Translations under genes and position numbers: made by a program
Source of the DNA: Ascidiaceihabitans sp029251465
GTDB taxonomy: Bacteria; Pseudomonadota; Alphaproteobacteria; Rhodobacterales; Rhodobacteraceae
Assembly: GCF_042932805.1 (NCBI RefSeq)
Contig: NZ_CP170633.1
Location: 3,224,001 to 3,288,000 of the forward strand
Direction: 5' to 3'
Length of the DNA: 64,000 nt
Shown here: positions 33,891 through 42,958 of the stretch, in pieces
Layout of the letters: each line of letters opens with the position of its first letter
Numbering within the stretch: the first letter of the stretch is position 1
The notes under the pieces: generated by a model
Database searches by the model: none
Seen by the model: the letters and a program-made list of their open reading frames with translations, nothing else
What the model was told of the DNA's origin: nothing

Positions 33891-35165
33891 TCAGCCCGCT
33901 TTTACCAAAGCTGCGATGTAAAAGCCGTCCATGCCGCCCAGATCAGGCCAATAGTCAGGACGCAGACGCAGCCCGCCCTCGGATGTGATCCAGGCAGGAT
34001 CGACGCCGGTAACCGCCAGCGCGTCCTTGGAAACGGTCATGTCAGGGTGGCGGCCCAGCGCCTCTTCGATCTGGACTTCGCCCTCGTCCGGCAGCAATGA
34101 ACACGTGCAAAACACCAGGCGCCCGCCGGGCTTTAGCAAGGTCCACGCGTGATCCAGAATTTTTGCTTGCAGGTCGATCAAACCGCCGAAATCGGACCCG
34201 TCTTTGGCGTGTGGCAAATCAGGGTGGCGGCGCATCGTACCGGTTGCGGAACAGGGCGCATCCAGCAGGATCGCGTCGTATTGCCCTTCTAAAGTGAGTG
34301 CATCCGCCACGACAATTTCAGCGTTCAATTTGGTGCGGTCCAGATTTTCCTGCACCCGCGCCATGCGCGTTCGCGAAACATCAACCGCCGTTACTTTTGC
34401 GCCCATCGCCGCCAATTGCAGTGTTTTGCCACCCGGCGCTGCGCAAAGGTCTAGAACCCGCGTGCCTTTTGATGGCGCAAGAATGCGCGCAGGGATCGCT
34501 GCCGCACCGTCTTGAACCCACCACGATCCTTCAGAAAACCCGGGCATGGTTGAAACTTGACCCGCGTCTGTCACCCGCACAGACCCCGTAGGCAGAACGG
34601 TACCGCCGACCAAAGCGGCCAGTGCATCGCTGTCGCCAGCACGAGGCGTCAAATCCAACGGCGCACCGGCAAAATGGGCGATTTCCATTGCGCCAACGGC
34701 CTCGCCCCCCCACGCATCCGCCAGCGGGCTGCGCAACCATTTTGGCACCCGCGGCGGGCGCAATGCGGCCCACGCATCCGGCCCTTTGTCAGCCACTTTG
34801 CGCAAGACGGCGTTGGTCAGTCCCTTTAGCTTGGCATAGCGTTTGTGGCTGGAAACCACCTGAACCATCGCGTTGACGACACCGTGGGCGGGCGCGCCGT
34901 TGCACAGCTCATACGCGCCAACGCGCAACACGTTGTGCACAGTCAAAGGCGGGGTTTTCTGCATGAAAGGCTTCAAAACCCGGTCTGCCCGTTCCAAGCT
35001 GCGCAGGGTTTCTGTTGCCAATCGTTGTGCCCGTGCGCGGTCCGCGTATTCTAGTCGGTCCAGTGCGCCTTCGCCCAGAATTTCGGCCATCAAGCGGCCC
35101 TCACCCAGAACCTGATCCAGAATGTATGCTGCGCTGCGCCGTGCGTTAACACCTGTGTCTGCCAT
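33891..35165 (-). CDS. rsmB: 16S rRNA m5C967 methyltransferase, RsmB-like
   Basis: A 424-residue SAM-dependent enzyme. The N-terminal NusB-like RNA-binding domain (about 5-130) is followed by a Rossmann methyltransferase domain with SAM loop LDLCAAPGGKTLQLA, ILLDAPCSATGTMRRHP and FCTCSLLPDEGE, the two Cys motifs of RNA m5C methyltransferases. The target position is inferred from family membership. It is followed after 94 bases by the heparinase-like gene on the same strand. Confidence 0.92.
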   Translation of the reverse strand: MADTGVNARRSAAYILDQVLGEGRLMAEILGEGALDRLEYADRARAQRLATETLRSLERADRVLKPFMQKTPPLTVHNVLRVGAYELCNGAPAHGVVNAMVQVVSSHKRYAKLKGLTNAVLRKVADKGPDAWAALRPPRVPKWLRSPLADAWGGEAVGAMEIAHFAGAPLDLTPRAGDSDALAALVGGTVLPTGSVRVTDAGQVSTMPGFSEGSWWVQDGAAAIPARILAPSKGTRVLDLCAAPGGKTLQLAAMGAKVTAVDVSRTRMARVQENLDRTKLNAEIVVADALTLEGQYDAILLDAPCSATGTMRRHPDLPHAKDGSDFGGLIDLQAKILDHAWTLLKPGGRLVFCTCSLLPDEGEVQIEEALGRHPDMTVSKDALAVTGVDPAWITSEGGLRLRPDYWPDLGGMDGFYIAALVKAG

Positions 35166-35278
35166 GCTATCGGACCTTTCGCTGCGCCAGATTAGAACTT
35201 GAATTTGAAACCGCTGCGCACTTGCCTGCGCGTAACGCGTGGCTATATCAACGCCAAGCGATCAAAGGAACCCAAACA

Positions 35279-35455
35279 ATGACTGATCCGTCAAAGGACC
35301 TACCAGACGCCGCAAAACGCGCCTTGGCCGAAGCAGACGCACGGCGGCAAGCCAACGCTGAACTTGATTTGCCAAAAGAGCTGGGTGGCCGAAATGGGCC
35401 AGAACCTGTGCGGTTTGGCGATTGGGAACGCAAAGGCATTGCCGTCGATTTTTAA
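35279..35455 (+). CDS. DUF1674 protein, SdhAF4-like succinate dehydrogenase assembly factor
   Basis: A 58-residue protein from ATG 35279. The conserved C-terminus ELGGRNGPEPVRFGDWERKG ending IAVDF is the DUF1674/SDHAF4 signature. Family members help flavinylated SdhA assemble into complex II. The charged Ala/Lys-rich N-terminus is typical. It diverges from rsmB with a 113-bp gap. Confidence 0.9.
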   Translation: MTDPSKDLPDAAKRALAEADARRQANAELDLPKELGGRNGPEPVRFGDWERKGIAVDF

Positions 35456-35523
35456 ACGGCACCCCGTCGGCTTGCGTATAAATAATGGAATACGAGCGTA
35501 GCGAGTGCCTTTGGATCAGGTCG

Positions 35524-35880
35524 CTACTTCAACCGGAACTCAGCCGAATCGCCTTGGCCTTTGTCTGACGTAAACCGGATGCGACCGTCTTGGATGCGTA
35601 CTTCTTGACAGTTGTATCCCATGGCGTCACCGCCCCAGAACAAGCTGCGGCAAAAGTATCCGTCGCGCCACGTCCAGTCACCGGTCACATCCCACTTCGC
35701 CCCTTTGCCAGCAATCTGACCATCCGGCCGCACCTCGATACGGATCAGTGGTCGTGACAGCGTTTTACCCGCCACCAACTGCACAAACTCAGCTTGGTTT
35801 TCGACCTTTTTAAGTTCGGCAAAAGCAGGGGATGCCAGCAATGCAATACTGGCAGAAACGATCGTCAGATAGCGGCGCAT
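35524..35880 (-). CDS. Small exported protein of unknown function
   Basis: A 118-residue protein from ATG 35880 with a signal peptide (MRRYLTIVSASIALLASPAFA). The mature part contains GDWTWRDGYFCRSLFWGG and a second Cys in NCQEVRI, so a disulfide is possible. Homologues beside dapB are often mislabelled dihydrodipicolinate reductase by proximity; nothing here supports that activity. It lies 123 bases downstream of dapB. Confidence 0.75.
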   Translation of the reverse strand: MRRYLTIVSASIALLASPAFAELKKVENQAEFVQLVAGKTLSRPLIRIEVRPDGQIAGKGAKWDVTGDWTWRDGYFCRSLFWGGDAMGYNCQEVRIQDGRIRFTSDKGQGDSAEFRLK

Positions 35881-36003
35881 AAGGTGAACCCTCGTAAAAA
35901 CTGTTACTACAGGTACGACCCTAGCAGCCGTTTGGTTCACAATCACAGGCAGAGATGCGGCGATTTTATGCCGATTGGGCGCAATTCACCTAAAATGGGC
36001 AGA

Positions 36004-36819
36004 TCAGTCGTTCATTCCCAGCACGTCCAGCATGTCGTATTCACCCGGTTGCTGGCTCAGCCCCCAAAGGGCTGCCTTTAACGCGCCACGTCCGAACACC
36101 GCACGGTCCGTCGCCATGTGGCGCAAGACGATCCGCTCGCCTGCGGCCGCAAACATCACGTCGTGTTCACCCACGATATCCCCACCGCGAATGGCCGAAA
36201 ACCCGATGTCGCCGCGTTTACGCGCACCCGTGATGCCGTCGCGCCCGCTGTCCATGGTGCCTTTCAAAGACACACCGCGCCCCTCGGCGGCGGCCTCGCC
36301 CAGCATCAGTGCTGTCCCCGACGGAGCGTCGACTTTGTGGTGATGGTGCGCTTCGATCACTTCGATGTCGAAATCTTCGTCCAGAGCGGCGGCCACCTTT
36401 TTGGTAAGCTGCGTCAGCAAATTGACCCCAAGGCTCATGTTGCCGGCCCGCACGATCACTGCGTGTCTTGCGGCGGGGGCAAGCTTTGCAATGTCATCCT
36501 CAGTCATGCCTGTGGTGCCGATCACGTGAACTGCACGCGCTTGGGCGCACAACTCAGCAAAGGCTATCGTCGCTGCGGGCGCCGTGAAATCTATCACAAC
36601 CTGCGCTTTTGCAATCGCCTCTAGTGCGTCGTCCGTAACCACGACGCCCAGATCATTGCCGCCCATCGCAGCGCCCACGTCACGCCCGACCCAATCGTGG
36701 CCTGTACGCTCGATCGCGCTAACCAAATGCATCCGGTCGGACTCAGTAATCAGCTTGATCAACATCTGTCCCATGCGGCCAGAAGCCCCTGTCACCACGA
36801 TCCCGGGAAGTGTGCTCAT
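36004..36819 (-). CDS. dapB: 4-hydroxy-tetrahydrodipicolinate reductase
   Basis: A 271-residue lysine/diaminopimelate enzyme. NAD(P) motif VTGASGRMGQMLIKL (9-23), IGTTGMTEDD, the catalytic EAHHHHKVDAPSGTAL motif (about 158-173) and the closing GRGALKAALW are all present. The length is normal. It is divergent from rbfA with a 94-bp gap. Confidence 0.97.
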   Translation of the reverse strand: MSTLPGIVVTGASGRMGQMLIKLITESDRMHLVSAIERTGHDWVGRDVGAAMGGNDLGVVVTDDALEAIAKAQVVIDFTAPAATIAFAELCAQARAVHVIGTTGMTEDDIAKLAPAARHAVIVRAGNMSLGVNLLTQLTKKVAAALDEDFDIEVIEAHHHHKVDAPSGTALMLGEAAAEGRGVSLKGTMDSGRDGITGARKRGDIGFSAIRGGDIVGEHDVMFAAAGERIVLRHMATDRAVFGRGALKAALWGLSQQPGEYDMLDVLGMND

Positions 36820-36913
36820 CTGATCAATCCTTAGATATGCGTAAGTCTGCTCAAACTCCTAGCGCGCAAAGCCGTCCTTGGCAAAGGGGCGCGCGCGCCT
36901 TACATGCACAAAT

Positions 36914-37333
36914 ATGGCAAAGAACAAATCACCCGAGGGCCGCGGCCCATCCCAGCGCATGCTACGTGTCGGCGAAGTTATCCGACGTGGGCTCTCCGAA
37001 GTGTTATCGCGTGGGGAAATCCATGACGCAGAGTTGAACCGCATGATGATCACCGTAGGCGAGGTGCGCGTGTCAGCCGATCTGCGGATCGCAACCTGCT
37101 ACGTCCTGCCTTTGGGCGGCGATGGCAAAGACGATCTGCTTAAGATGCTGTCCAAGAACAAGCACGAGCTGCGCATGGTTCTGACACAAAAGTTGAAGCT
37201 GAAACATTCACCAGAGCTGCGGTTCCAGTTGGATCACACCTACGATCAGATGGAGGCCACCCGCGCCATGTTGGCCCAAGAGGACGTTGCCCGCGATATC
37301 GCCGCACCGGATCACGAGGAAGCACCTGAATGA
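36914..37333 (+). CDS. rbfA: Ribosome-binding factor A
   Basis: A 139-residue KH-type 30S maturation factor from ATG 36914. RMLRVGEVIRRGLSEVLSRG near the N-terminus and ITVGEVRVSADLRIATCYV match the family, as does the closing LRFQLDHTYDQMEA segment. Its stop overlaps the next gene's start by ATGA. truB follows two genes later, the usual ribosome-biogenesis neighbourhood. Confidence 0.95.
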   Translation: MAKNKSPEGRGPSQRMLRVGEVIRRGLSEVLSRGEIHDAELNRMMITVGEVRVSADLRIATCYVLPLGGDGKDDLLKMLSKNKHELRMVLTQKLKLKHSPELRFQLDHTYDQMEATRAMLAQEDVARDIAAPDHEEAPE

Positions 37334-38064
37334 TCTGGCGCGCCGCATTTTTGTGGCTTGCTAGTGTCGCAGTTGCTCAGGCTGCCGACTGTCAGAACGT
37401 GGCCTTTGACGGCGACAACTTCAGCGTTTGCACTGTCGACATGACCCGCGAAAACCTGCGTTTGTTTCTGTATGACGATGCAGGCGACCCGTTTTCCCAA
37501 TTTTCCAGGATCGACGCCCACCTCAATCAAAGCGGTGACAAGCTGGGCTTTGCGATGAACGCAGGGATGTATCACGAAGACCGCGCACCCGTCGGCCATT
37601 ACGTCGAAGACGGCGTCGAGAAAATGCGCGTTATCCCAAACGCGGGGCCGGGCAATTTCGGGTTGTTGCCCAACGGCATCCTGTGCTTGCGTGAGGGGCG
37701 CGCAGACGTGTTCGAAACCCTGCGCTTTCAACGCGAGGCCCCCGCGTGCCAACACGCGACTCAATCCGGCCCGATGCTGGTGATTGATGGCGCGCTGCAT
37801 CCACGGTTTCTGGCAGACGGGACATCGCGCTACATTCGTAACGGCGTTGGCACCAGCGCGGACGGGAAAACGGCGATGTTTGTCATTTCCAACGGCGCGA
37901 TCAATTTCTACAAATTCGCCAGTTTCTTTCGCGATTACCTGAAACTGCCCCAAGCGCTGTTTTTTGACGGCAACGTCAGCCGACTGCACGCGCCTGATCT
38001 AAAACGCAGTGATTTTGGCCGCCGCTTGGGCCCGATCATCGGCACAGTTGTCCCCGATAAATAA
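37330..38064 (+). CDS. Exported phosphodiester glycosidase (DUF2233/NAGPA) family protein
   Basis: A 244-residue protein with a signal peptide (about 1-19, ending VAQA). The NAGPA-like fold is indicated by FAMNAGMYHEDRAPVGHY, LLPNGILCL, GPMLVIDGALHP and ALFFDGNVSRL. Relatives remove N-acetylglucosamine from phosphodiesters in envelope polymers. Translational coupling to rbfA by a 4-bp overlap is odd for an exported protein, and may be just compact packing. The substrate is unknown. Confidence 0.88.
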   Translation: MIWRAAFLWLASVAVAQAADCQNVAFDGDNFSVCTVDMTRENLRLFLYDDAGDPFSQFSRIDAHLNQSGDKLGFAMNAGMYHEDRAPVGHYVEDGVEKMRVIPNAGPGNFGLLPNGILCLREGRADVFETLRFQREAPACQHATQSGPMLVIDGALHPRFLADGTSRYIRNGVGTSADGKTAMFVISNGAINFYKFASFFRDYLKLPQALFFDGNVSRLHAPDLKRSDFGRRLGPIIGTVVPDK

Positions 38065-38078
38065 TCGCGCGAATTGAC

Positions 38079-38097
38079 AGCCTGCCCAGCGCAGGCT
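38079..38097 (+). terminator. Hairpin between the glycosidase gene and truB
   Basis: AGCCTGC and GCAGGCT form a perfect 7-bp stem with loop CCAGC, 14 bases after the upstream stop. No T run follows, so it may attenuate, stabilise RNA or do nothing. Confidence 0.4.
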
Positions 38098-38135
38098 AGG
38101 CGGCAATTTCCAATTCCAAAGAACGAGGGCGACGC

Positions 38136-39041
38136 ATGGGCCGCACACGCAAAGGGCGCGACATTTCTGGATGGCTGGTGGTTGATAAACCTGCGGGCCT
38201 GACCTCGACCGCTGTGGTCAACAAGGTAAAGTGGGCGTTTCAAGCGAAAAAAGCGGGCCACGCGGGCACGCTTGATCCAGATGCAACCGGCGTTTTGGCT
38301 GTGGCATTGGGCGAGGCAACCAAGACGGTTCCCTACATCACCGATGCGCTCAAGGCCTACACTTTCACCGTGCGTCTGGGCCAGTCGACCAACACCGATG
38401 ATGCGGAAGGCGAAGTGGTCGACACCTCAGATTTGCGCCCAGACGATGCGGCGATCAAAGCCGTGCTTGGCCAATTTGTCGGCGACATCATGCAAGTCCC
38501 GCCCAAGTTTTCTGCCGTGAAAATCGACGGTCAGCGCGCCTACAAACTGGCCCGTGACGGCGAAGATGTCGAACTGGCGGCGCGCCCTTTGTGGGTCGAA
38601 GAATTGTTGCTGGTCGGTCGCCCTGACGCCGATCACGTGACCTTGGAAATGACTTGCGGCAAGGGCGGTTATGTCCGCTCCATCGCGCGTGATTTGGGCG
38701 AGGTATTGGGCTGCTTTGGTCACGTGCGCGAATTGCGTCGCGTTTGGTCTGGCCCGTTTGACGCCAAAGACGGCCTGACCCTGGACCAGATCCAAGAACT
38801 TGCCCGTACACCCGAATTAGATACGCATTTGCGCCCTCTTGAGGAAGGCCTGCAAGACCTGCCCGAAGTCCGCGCCACACCAGAGGGGGCCACCCGTTTG
38901 CGCAACGGTAATCCGGGCATGGTGATCGCATCCGACGTCGAATACGGCGACGAAGCGTGGGCATCTCTCGAGGGCAAAGCCGTCGCAGTGGGCCGTTACA
39001 AAGCCGGTGAATTGCACCCAAGCCGCGTGTTCAACACCTAA
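38136..39041 (+). CDS. truB: tRNA pseudouridine55 synthase
   Basis: A 301-residue enzyme with the N-terminal GWLVVDKPAGLTST and the catalytic D47 in GHAGTLDPDATGVL, followed by GKGGYVRSIARDLGE. It makes pseudouridine 55 in the T loop of tRNAs. GAGG precedes the ATG. It follows rbfA by one gene, as in many Rhodobacterales. Confidence 0.97.
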   Translation: MGRTRKGRDISGWLVVDKPAGLTSTAVVNKVKWAFQAKKAGHAGTLDPDATGVLAVALGEATKTVPYITDALKAYTFTVRLGQSTNTDDAEGEVVDTSDLRPDDAAIKAVLGQFVGDIMQVPPKFSAVKIDGQRAYKLARDGEDVELAARPLWVEELLLVGRPDADHVTLEMTCGKGGYVRSIARDLGEVLGCFGHVRELRRVWSGPFDAKDGLTLDQIQELARTPELDTHLRPLEEGLQDLPEVRATPEGATRLRNGNPGMVIASDVEYGDEAWASLEGKAVAVGRYKAGELHPSRVFNT

Positions 39042-39212
39042 GTCTGTAACAATTGTAACGCGCCTCACGCGCCTGTCAGCGGATCGCGGGGATTGTATCA
39101 GGCTTTGTTTCAAAATCATCGCATGACATCAGAGACGCGTGATCGCACCTTTTGCAGCACGGCGTTTAGCGCCAATTGTCCAGCAACAGAAATGCAATGA
39201 TTGGACAGCACA

Positions 39213-39704
39213 ATGACACTCACGAAATCCACAGTTTTCACCGTATTAACCGCAGGCGCATTTGGCACGATCGCGTTTGATCTGTTCGGCCAAGCCATCA
39301 GCCCGTTGTTCGGGTATGCCAAGCTGGCCCCAGTCGGCCTTGCCGGTGCCACGCTAAAATCGGTGTTCGGGGCGAACCCCTCAGGCGCTGCGCATTTATT
39401 GCATACGCTGACCGGTCTGATCTTTTACGTCGTGGGCTATTTCGCCATCGCACGCCCCGTTCAGCGCGCCATTTTGCCCAACCTGCATTGGAGCATCACA
39501 GCCACCGTTTACGGCGTCGCGCTCTGGATCTTTGCGCTGTACGGCGTCGCGCATTTGATTGCGGGCAACAAGCCGTTCTTGGGCTGGACCGGCATCACGT
39601 GGGTCGCGCTGTGGGGGCACATCGTCTACGCGTTGGTCGCCGCTTGGGTGCTGGAGGCAAAGGGCGTCGTGCTTGAAATCCCGCGCCGCACAGTACTGGC
39701 CTAA
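39213..39704 (+). CDS. Four-helix membrane protein of unknown function
   Basis: A 163-residue protein from ATG 39213 with about four hydrophobic segments (near 8-28, 58-78, 92-115 and 125-148). A His occurs in each of the second, third and fourth helix regions (AAHLLHTLTG, GVAHLIAG, LWGHIVYALVAAWVL), a pattern that could bind haem or metal, but this is speculative. I do not recognise the family. Confidence 0.75.
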   Translation: MTLTKSTVFTVLTAGAFGTIAFDLFGQAISPLFGYAKLAPVGLAGATLKSVFGANPSGAAHLLHTLTGLIFYVVGYFAIARPVQRAILPNLHWSITATVYGVALWIFALYGVAHLIAGNKPFLGWTGITWVALWGHIVYALVAAWVLEAKGVVLEIPRRTVLA

Positions 39705-39791
39705 TCACGCTGCCCGCCGATCTGACATTTGGGGTCGGCGGGCCCACACATCCGATTGACGCGGCGATGCCCGTCGCTCCATAACCGCTCC

Positions 39792-40304
39792 ATGATCACC
39801 AGAACCCACACCAAAGGCGATGCGCCTTCGACCGCCGTTTATTCAGATTGCGAACGCTACCGTTATAGCCTGACGCGGGTCTGGGATGACGCAGGCCGCA
39901 AGGTTTTATTCGTGATGTTGAACCCGTCCACTGCCACCGAAGTGCAGAACGATCCGACGGTTGAGCGTTGCGAAAGACGTGCACGCACCTTGGGATTCGG
40001 GGCGTTTCGTGTGACCAATATTTTCGCGTGGCGCGACACCGATCCCAAGAATATGCGCGCGGCCAGTGACCCGGTTGGTCCGGAAAATGACGCAACGCTT
40101 TTGCAAGGGGCCGCGTGGGCAGATCAGATCATTGCGGCTTGGGGTACACACGGCGCGCATCGGGATCGCGGCGCAGAAGTTGCAGCATTACTAAAGGGTT
40201 GCGAGGTTCCACTGGCGCATTTGGGTCTGTCAAAAGCCGGCCATCCCAAGCATCCCTTGTACCTGCCCTACACCCAGCAACCGATCATTTGGGACATCGA
40301 ATAG
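39792..40304 (+). CDS. DUF1643 family protein
   Basis: A 170-residue soluble protein from ATG 39792. The DUF1643 core reads LFVMLNPSTATEVQNDPTVE, then GAFRVTNIFAWRDTDP and IIAAWGTHG, ending with LSKAGHPKHPLYLPY. The family's activity is unknown to me; conserved Asn, Asp and His suggest an enzyme. The longer frame from 39729 is not family-like. Confidence 0.88.
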   Translation: MITRTHTKGDAPSTAVYSDCERYRYSLTRVWDDAGRKVLFVMLNPSTATEVQNDPTVERCERRARTLGFGAFRVTNIFAWRDTDPKNMRAASDPVGPENDATLLQGAAWADQIIAAWGTHGAHRDRGAEVAALLKGCEVPLAHLGLSKAGHPKHPLYLPYTQQPIIWDIE

Positions 40305-40412
40305 CATTAATCGACAGCCCGTTAACGACTTTATCTAAATACTTTTGTAACCTTACGCGATGTATGACTTAAGGACACTTGGAATAGTGCGCGCTTTTAG
40401 GTTGGAAATGTA

Positions 40413-41372
40413 ATGCTCTGGTTAGCTGGTTTAATGGGTTTGATGGCCGTCGGGGCCGTAACGTTTGTAGAAGCAAGCGCTGATGAAGATGAGCCTGAAC
40501 AGCCCCCGGCAGAAATCGACGTTGGCGAGGATGTTCCTAGCCTGAACGATGTTTTCGTGGGTGGCGATTTAGATGACAGCATCGATGGCGGCGAAGGTGA
40601 CGACCAAATCGGTGGTTATGACGGGTCCGATACGCTGAATGGCGGTGCAGGCGACGATGACGTGCATGGCCAAGACGGCGACGATGACGTTTTAGGCGAT
40701 GTTGGGAATGATACGCTGCACGGCGAAGATGGCGATGATGCGATTTTTGGCGGCGATGACGACGACACGCTTTATGGAAACAACAACGCTGACACGCTGA
40801 ATGGCGGCGAAGGCGACGATGCCCTGCAAGGCTCCGCCGGGGACGACCTGTTGTTTGGCGATGCCGGTGATGACGCATTGCAAGGCGGTTTGGACAATGA
40901 CACTCTGTCAGGTGGCTTGGGCGAGGATACCTTGTTCGGCGGATGGGGCAGCGACGCGCTCATCGGGATTATCGACGACGCTGACGTTGATGGCATACAG
41001 GACCTTGATGGTCAGGATTTTCTAAATGGCGGCGGTGGCAACGACCTGATTATTGCTGGCAACAACGATATCATCTCGTCTGGCGAAGGCACCGATGAAA
41101 TCGTGCTTGGTGATTGGATTACCGAAGGCAATTCAGCCACCATTTGGGATTTCGATTCCGAAGGCGACAGTATCGTTTTGGTCTGGGATGACTTGACCGA
41201 AGATGAACCTGATGTAACCCTTCAGTCTGACCCCGAAGACGACAGCCTGATCCAAGTCATGATGAATGGCGTCGCTGTGGCAACATTAGGGGCCGAAGCC
41301 GGCTTGGACGTTGCCGACATCGCATTGATCCCGCAAAGCGTAGCTGCAACAAGCGGCATCGCAGGTCTGTAA
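40413..41372 (+). CDS. Short RTX (calcium-binding nonapeptide repeat) protein
   Basis: A 319-residue, strongly acidic protein. A hydrophobic N-terminus (about 1-20) precedes an acidic linker, then roughly 12-14 nonapeptide repeats of GGxGxDxL type (about 50-225) forming a calcium-binding beta-roll. A C-terminal domain (about 235-319) includes EIVLGDWITEGNSATIWDFD, a segment common after RTX repeats in marine Rhodobacterales proteins. No enzymatic domain is seen. The N-terminus looks like a membrane anchor or signal, unlike most RTX proteins, which use a C-terminal type I secretion signal. Confidence 0.85.
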   Translation: MLWLAGLMGLMAVGAVTFVEASADEDEPEQPPAEIDVGEDVPSLNDVFVGGDLDDSIDGGEGDDQIGGYDGSDTLNGGAGDDDVHGQDGDDDVLGDVGNDTLHGEDGDDAIFGGDDDDTLYGNNNADTLNGGEGDDALQGSAGDDLLFGDAGDDALQGGLDNDTLSGGLGEDTLFGGWGSDALIGIIDDADVDGIQDLDGQDFLNGGGGNDLIIAGNNDIISSGEGTDEIVLGDWITEGNSATIWDFDSEGDSIVLVWDDLTEDEPDVTLQSDPEDDSLIQVMMNGVAVATLGAEAGLDVADIALIPQSVAATSGIAGL

Positions 41373-41392
41373 GCGCAACGCGCAATAACTCT

Positions 41393-41421
41393 TTGCCATT
41401 TCCCACAAAACTTCCTATACG
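41393..41421 (+). promoter_or_regulatory. Candidate housekeeping promoter for rpsO
   Basis: TTGCCA at 41393-41398, a 17-base spacer and TATACG at 41416-41421 fit a sigma-70-type promoter. It lies about 100 bases upstream of rpsO, leaving a leader that could hold S15-dependent control. Confidence 0.55.
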
Positions 41422-41522
41422 CGCCCATCGCTTGCGGAATCATTCGCACGATACCTCCACGGGCCTGAGCTGGACGACATCCCGGCCTGCGCCATCACAC
41501 TAACCTTTTAAAGGAGACCCCG

Positions 41523-41792
41523 ATGTCGATTACAGCTGAAGAAAAATCACGCTTGATGAAAGAATTCGCAATCAAAGAAGGCGACACTGGTTCGCCCGAA
41601 GTTCAGGTTGCGATCCTGTCCTCGCGCATCGCGACTTTGACAGAGCACTTCAAGACACACAAAAAAGACAACCACGGTCGTCGCGGCCTGCTGAAGATGG
41701 TGGCAACACGCCGCAAGCTTCTGGACTATGCACGCGCCAAAGACGAAGCACGTTACCAAGACCTGATCAAACGTTTGGGTCTGCGTCGCTAA
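41523..41792 (+). CDS. rpsO: 30S ribosomal protein S15
   Basis: An 89-residue protein, the canonical S15 length, with EFAIKEGDTGSPEVQVAILS, HFKTHKKDNHGRRGLL and the closing YQDLIKRLGLRR. AAAGGAGA precedes the ATG. pnp, its usual neighbour, is 5.5 kb away. Confidence 0.98.
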   Translation: MSITAEEKSRLMKEFAIKEGDTGSPEVQVAILSSRIATLTEHFKTHKKDNHGRRGLLKMVATRRKLLDYARAKDEARYQDLIKRLGLRR

Positions 41793-41828
41793 ACCGGATT
41801 TTTTGGGCAGTTGCCCAAAGATTTCTTG

Positions 41829-41857
41829 AAACCGCGCCCCAACCGGCGCGGTTTTTT
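41829..41857 (+). terminator. Rho-independent terminator after rpsO
   Basis: AAACCGCGCC pairs with GGCGCGGTTT around loop CCAACC, and the T run continues to 41857. It is a strong terminator 37 bases after rpsO, so rpsO does not read into pnp. Confidence 0.92.
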
Positions 41858-41923
41858 GTCATCTCATCAAATTTTTGAAACCAGGGTTTCCTTCGATCTC
41901 ACCGCGCAAGTGTGAAAAGACGT

Positions 41924-42958
41924 TTAAAGCAAAACCGTAGACCGCTGCGCCGCCAATCCCATTGAAACCAAAATCGGGTTCGCAATCTGACGCGTCATAA
42001 ATTCCGATTTGCTACGCATACCCCGCCATTCTTCCAAAATGAGCGATTGCGCTACTGCGCCGCCCAACGTGTTGCCTGGTCCCGTCACAATGAACACATC
42101 CGGTGCCAGTTCACGAGCTGCTGTTTGTATCGCTTTGGTAAAATCGTAAGGCTGCGTTACCTGATGCCCGAAAGTGTATTCGTAAAGTGCCGAACAGTCG
42201 GTGCTATGCGGCCACCAAATCTCGCCACGACCATCAACCATTGGGATACTCGGCTGCCCAAACATTGCGGCATCAATGTTTTGTCGTCCCAAGGCGGCTA
42301 TTGGCGACTGCAAATGCGTGTGAAAAGCCGCGTGATTTGGCAGGCGCATTGGATAGCGTCCTTGGGCTTGTGGAACCTGCGATTCAAAAGTCGTCAATCC
42401 AGCCTCATTGCCAGCCAAAACCAGCATTCCACCCAGATCAATTGACAAGGCCAACACGTGATCTGAACGTTTATCAATTTCGCGAACCGCATCCAAAATC
42501 GCGGATTTTGCCAACAGGTCATTCTGCCAGTCTTCGCCCACAAACGGATAGATCAATTGCCCACCGATCAGTTGCTTTTGCATCAAGGTGCCCATGGTGT
42601 TCACAACACGAAACCCGTCTGTCGCTGACAGGGCTCTGGCGACCGCCAACGCGATGTACCAACCCATCGAATTGCCGGTCACTCCGACAATTTCAATGTC
42701 ATCAGGAATGCTTAGCGCGTCCGCATAAGACGCAGCATAAATCAGTGGCGAGGCCACATCACCGCGCGTATGCAAGCCTGCGGAGAACTGTCCTTCGCCG
42801 TCAAGTCTTGTGATTTCTGGCTGGCCTGCGTCCCTTCGCAGGTCATCAAATTCAGCAAACAAATGCGCCTTATCAGAATGATGTCGCTGCAAATACCCGT
42901 GCTCGGGTTTATTATAGGTGCCGCGCCCCGGGCAAATGATGACAGCAGTACGGCTCAT
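41924..42958 (-). CDS. ACP S-malonyltransferase (FabD)-like acyltransferase
   Basis: A 344-residue acyltransferase. The nucleophile elbow is GVTGNSMGWYIAL near residues 93-105, so the usual GHSxG is GNSMG: the Ser remains but the preceding His is Asn. The catalytic His is likely in LPNHAAFHTHLQSP, and a GPGNTLGG loop near 294 corresponds to the family's C-terminal motif. It overlaps the E1 fusion gene by ATGA, so the two are coexpressed. The acyl donor and carrier are unknown; fatty-acid FabD itself is expected elsewhere in the genome. Confidence 0.82.
   Translation of the reverse strand: MSRTAVIICPGRGTYNKPEHGYLQRHHSDKAHLFAEFDDLRRDAGQPEITRLDGEGQFSAGLHTRGDVASPLIYAASYADALSIPDDIEIVGVTGNSMGWYIALAVARALSATDGFRVVNTMGTLMQKQLIGGQLIYPFVGEDWQNDLLAKSAILDAVREIDKRSDHVLALSIDLGGMLVLAGNEAGLTTFESQVPQAQGRYPMRLPNHAAFHTHLQSPIAALGRQNIDAAMFGQPSIPMVDGRGEIWWPHSTDCSALYEYTFGHQVTQPYDFTKAIQTAARELAPDVFIVTGPGNTLGGAVAQSLILEEWRGMRSKSEFMTRQIANPILVSMGLAAQRSTVLL

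Noticed and set aside
40530..41090. Tandem short repeats possibly forming a CRISPR-like or satellite array
   Set aside because: They are degenerate codons for RTX nonapeptides in an open frame, without constant repeats or spacers.
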